From positions 62,001 through 126,000 of the forward strand of contig NZ_JBKEAA010000011.1 in assembly GCF_047971665.1 (NCBI RefSeq): a stretch of DNA of 64,000 nt, given 5' to 3'. Positions within the stretch are counted from its first letter, which is position 1; each line of letters starts with the position of its first letter. Of the stretch, positions 62,767 through 64,000 are shown one piece after another. Below the pieces are notes generated by a model, which was not told where the DNA came from, ran no database searches, and saw only the letters and a list, made by a program, of their open reading frames with translations. Made by a program: the position numbers and the translations under genes. The stretch comes from Castellaniella sp047971665 (lineage in GTDB: Bacteria > Pseudomonadota > Gammaproteobacteria > Burkholderiales > Burkholderiaceae_B).

Positions 62767-64000
62767 ATGCCTGAATCGATTTCCCAGCCCCTGCCCTCTT
62801 ACCTGGATCCTGCTCACCCCGGTCCCTGGGGCATCTATCTGGAACAGGTCGACCGTGTCACGCCCTATCTGGGTTCGCTGGCTCGCTGGGTCGAGACCCT
62901 GAAGCGCCCCAAGCGCATCCTGGTCGTGGACGTCCCGGTGGAACTGGACAACGGCACGATCGCCCACTTCGAGGGCTATCGGGTGCAGCACAACACCTCG
63001 CGCGGCCCCGGCAAAGGCGGCGTGCGCTACCACCAGGACGTCACCCTGTCCGAGGTCATGGCGCTGTCGGCCTGGATGTCGGTCAAATCGGCCGCCGTGA
63101 ACCTGCCTTATGGCGGCGCCAAGGGCGGCATCCGCATCGACCCGCGCAAGCATTCCCAGAGCGAACTGGAACGCATCACCCGCCGCTACACCAGCGAGAT
63201 CCACGACATCATCGGCCCCAACAAGGACATCCCCGCCCCGGACGTCAACACCAACGGCCAGGTCATGGCTTGGATGATGGACACCTACTCCATGAACGAA
63301 GGCGCCACTTCCACCGGCGTGGTGACCGGCAAGCCGATCGCGCTGGGCGGCAGCCTGGGCCGTATCGAGGCCACGGGGCGCGGCGTCTATGTGGCGGCCT
63401 GCGAGGCTGCGCGCGAATCCGACATCGACATCAAGGGCGCGCGCATCGCCATCCAGGGTTTCGGCAATGTGGGCGGCACGGCAGCGCGCCTGTTCCACGA
63501 GGCCGGCGCCAAGGTCGTGGCGGTCTATGACCATACCGGCATCATCTATAACGCCAACGGCCTGAACGTCCTGGCGCTGTTCGATCACGTGCGCGAAAGC
63601 GGCGGCGTGGCGGGCGCGCCCGACTCGGAGAAAATCAGTCCCAAGGAATTCTGGGCCCTGGAAACCGAGATCCTGATCCCGGCCGCCCTCGAGGGCCAGA
63701 TCACCCGGGACAACGCCGACTCGATCCGCACCCGCATCCTGGTCGAAGGCGCCAACGGCCCCACCACCCCCGAAGCCGACGACATCATCTCGGCCAAAGG
63801 CACGGTCATCGTGCCGGACGTGGTCGCCAACGCGGGCGGCGTCACGGTCAGCTACTTCGAATGGGTCCAGGATTTTTCCAGCTTCTTCTGGACTGAACAG
63901 GAAATCAACCACCGCCTCGAGGCGATGATGCGCGCCGCCTATGCCGCCATGTCGGCGGTTGCCCGCGAACACGGCGTGTCGCTGCGCACGGCCGCCTTCA
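62767..64000 (+). CDS. gdhA: Glutamate dehydrogenase (5' part, Glu/Leu/Phe/Val family)
   Basis: Partial: 411 codons, open to the right edge. The N-terminal domain holds GYRVQHNTSRGPGKGGVRYH, the substrate and catalytic Lys region NLPYGGAKGGIRIDP, and the catalytic Asp in PAPDVNTNGQVMAWMMD; the nucleotide domain has IAIQGFGNVGGTAARLFHEAGAKVVAVYD. The spacing fits the about 430-residue hexameric enzymes (GdhA/RocG/GudB type), so roughly 18-20 residues lie beyond the window. AAGG lies before the ATG. It links ammonium or 2-oxoglutarate with glutamate; coenzyme preference cannot be told safely. Confidence 0.95.
   Translation, partial: MPESISQPLPSYLDPAHPGPWGIYLEQVDRVTPYLGSLARWVETLKRPKRILVVDVPVELDNGTIAHFEGYRVQHNTSRGPGKGGVRYHQDVTLSEVMALSAWMSVKSAAVNLPYGGAKGGIRIDPRKHSQSELERITRRYTSEIHDIIGPNKDIPAPDVNTNGQVMAWMMDTYSMNEGATSTGVVTGKPIALGGSLGRIEATGRGVYVAACEAARESDIDIKGARIAIQGFGNVGGTAARLFHEAGAKVVAVYDHTGIIYNANGLNVLALFDHVRESGGVAGAPDSEKISPKEFWALETEILIPAALEGQITRDNADSIRTRILVEGANGPTTPEADDIISAKGTVIVPDVVANAGGVTVSYFEWVQDFSSFFWTEQEINHRLEAMMRAAYAAMSAVAREHGVSLRTAAF

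Noticed and set aside
62707..63972. Minus-strand open frame of 421 codons opposite gdhA
   Set aside because: gdhA is unmistakable on the plus strand; the antisense frame has no motifs.

Overview
The window looks like a continuous piece of a chromosome from a high-GC betaproteobacterium, most likely Burkholderiales and probably Alcaligenaceae-like (Bordetella/Achromobacter/Castellaniella type). The evidence is gene content and order: kdsD-kdsC-lptC-lptA-lptB-hpf-ptsN-hprK-rapZ, yibN-grxC-secB-gpsA, rsmB-DUF4390-ntrY-ntrX, yraN-gmhA/diaA-dolP-like, HPr kinase next to EIIA-Ntr, and several LIV-type ABC genes with acyl-CoA ligases. I cannot fix the genus from sequence alone. I see no rRNA, tRNA, CRISPR array, intact insertion sequence or prophage. 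Coding density is high. Many genes overlap by 1-4 bases (ATGA, TGATG, GTGA), so translational coupling is common.

Layout. 1-6300: the end of thiD, a Pcm-like methyltransferase, then leftward ubiE, a Tim44-domain protein with its own terminator, and ubiJ-ubiB-rfaE2 (ubiquinone synthesis coupled to heptose synthesis). 6400-14800: phoB-phoR behind a candidate Pho box, leftward ilvA, a YqaA-type membrane protein, and a 1310-residue FAD/Fe-S oxidoreductase. 14840-23060: leftward apt, then the Kdo/LPS-transport block, the nitrogen-PTS genes, rapZ and rlpA. 23080-28090: leftward rsmI, then yraN, gmhA, a BON-domain lipoprotein, a thioredoxin-like protein, argB and a HAD nucleotidase. 28020-32720: leftward gpmA-envC-ctpA-moeB. 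32810-35115: yibN-grxC-secB-gpsA. 35116-35559: the only gene-free stretch over 300 bases, with a possible degraded gene fragment and an AT-richer segment. 35560-49100: trmL, comF, bioC, rimO, rsmB, DUF4390, ntrY, ntrX, fmt, def, dprA, hmgL and a small membrane protein. 49150-59500: an orphan polar-amino-acid binding protein and a leftward operon of acyl-CoA ligase, livG, livH, livM, livK, livF and a second (PaaK-like) CoA ligase, with a Crp/Fnr-type regulator diverging from it. 59506-64000: leftward cysH-cysD-cysN and the first part of a glutamate dehydrogenase.

How the genes work together. LPS is the strongest theme: gmhA and rfaE2 act in ADP-heptose synthesis, kdsD and kdsC in Kdo synthesis, and lptC, lptA and lptB in transport to the outer membrane. 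Sulfur assimilation is the direct APS route: cysDN without a cysC fusion, and a CysH with APS-reductase cysteine pairs. The livGHMKF cluster between two adenylate-forming ligases suggests import of a carboxylic acid and its activation to CoA thioesters.

The most notable observation is a matched pair of absences. The usual position of rpoN (sigma-54), between lptB and hpf, is empty, and the NtrX response regulator encoded 25 kb away has only its receiver and Fis-type DNA-binding domains. The AAA+ domain that contacts sigma-54 is missing. This suggests a lineage that lost sigma-54 and kept NtrYX as an ordinary two-component system. Other points worth checking are three genes whose -10 box lies 6-7 bases before the ATG (possible leaderless mRNAs), a structured hpf leader holding an isolated perfect Shine-Dalgarno sequence, a convergent overlap of two genes that covers a MoeB zinc motif, and short repeats in dprA and ctpA.
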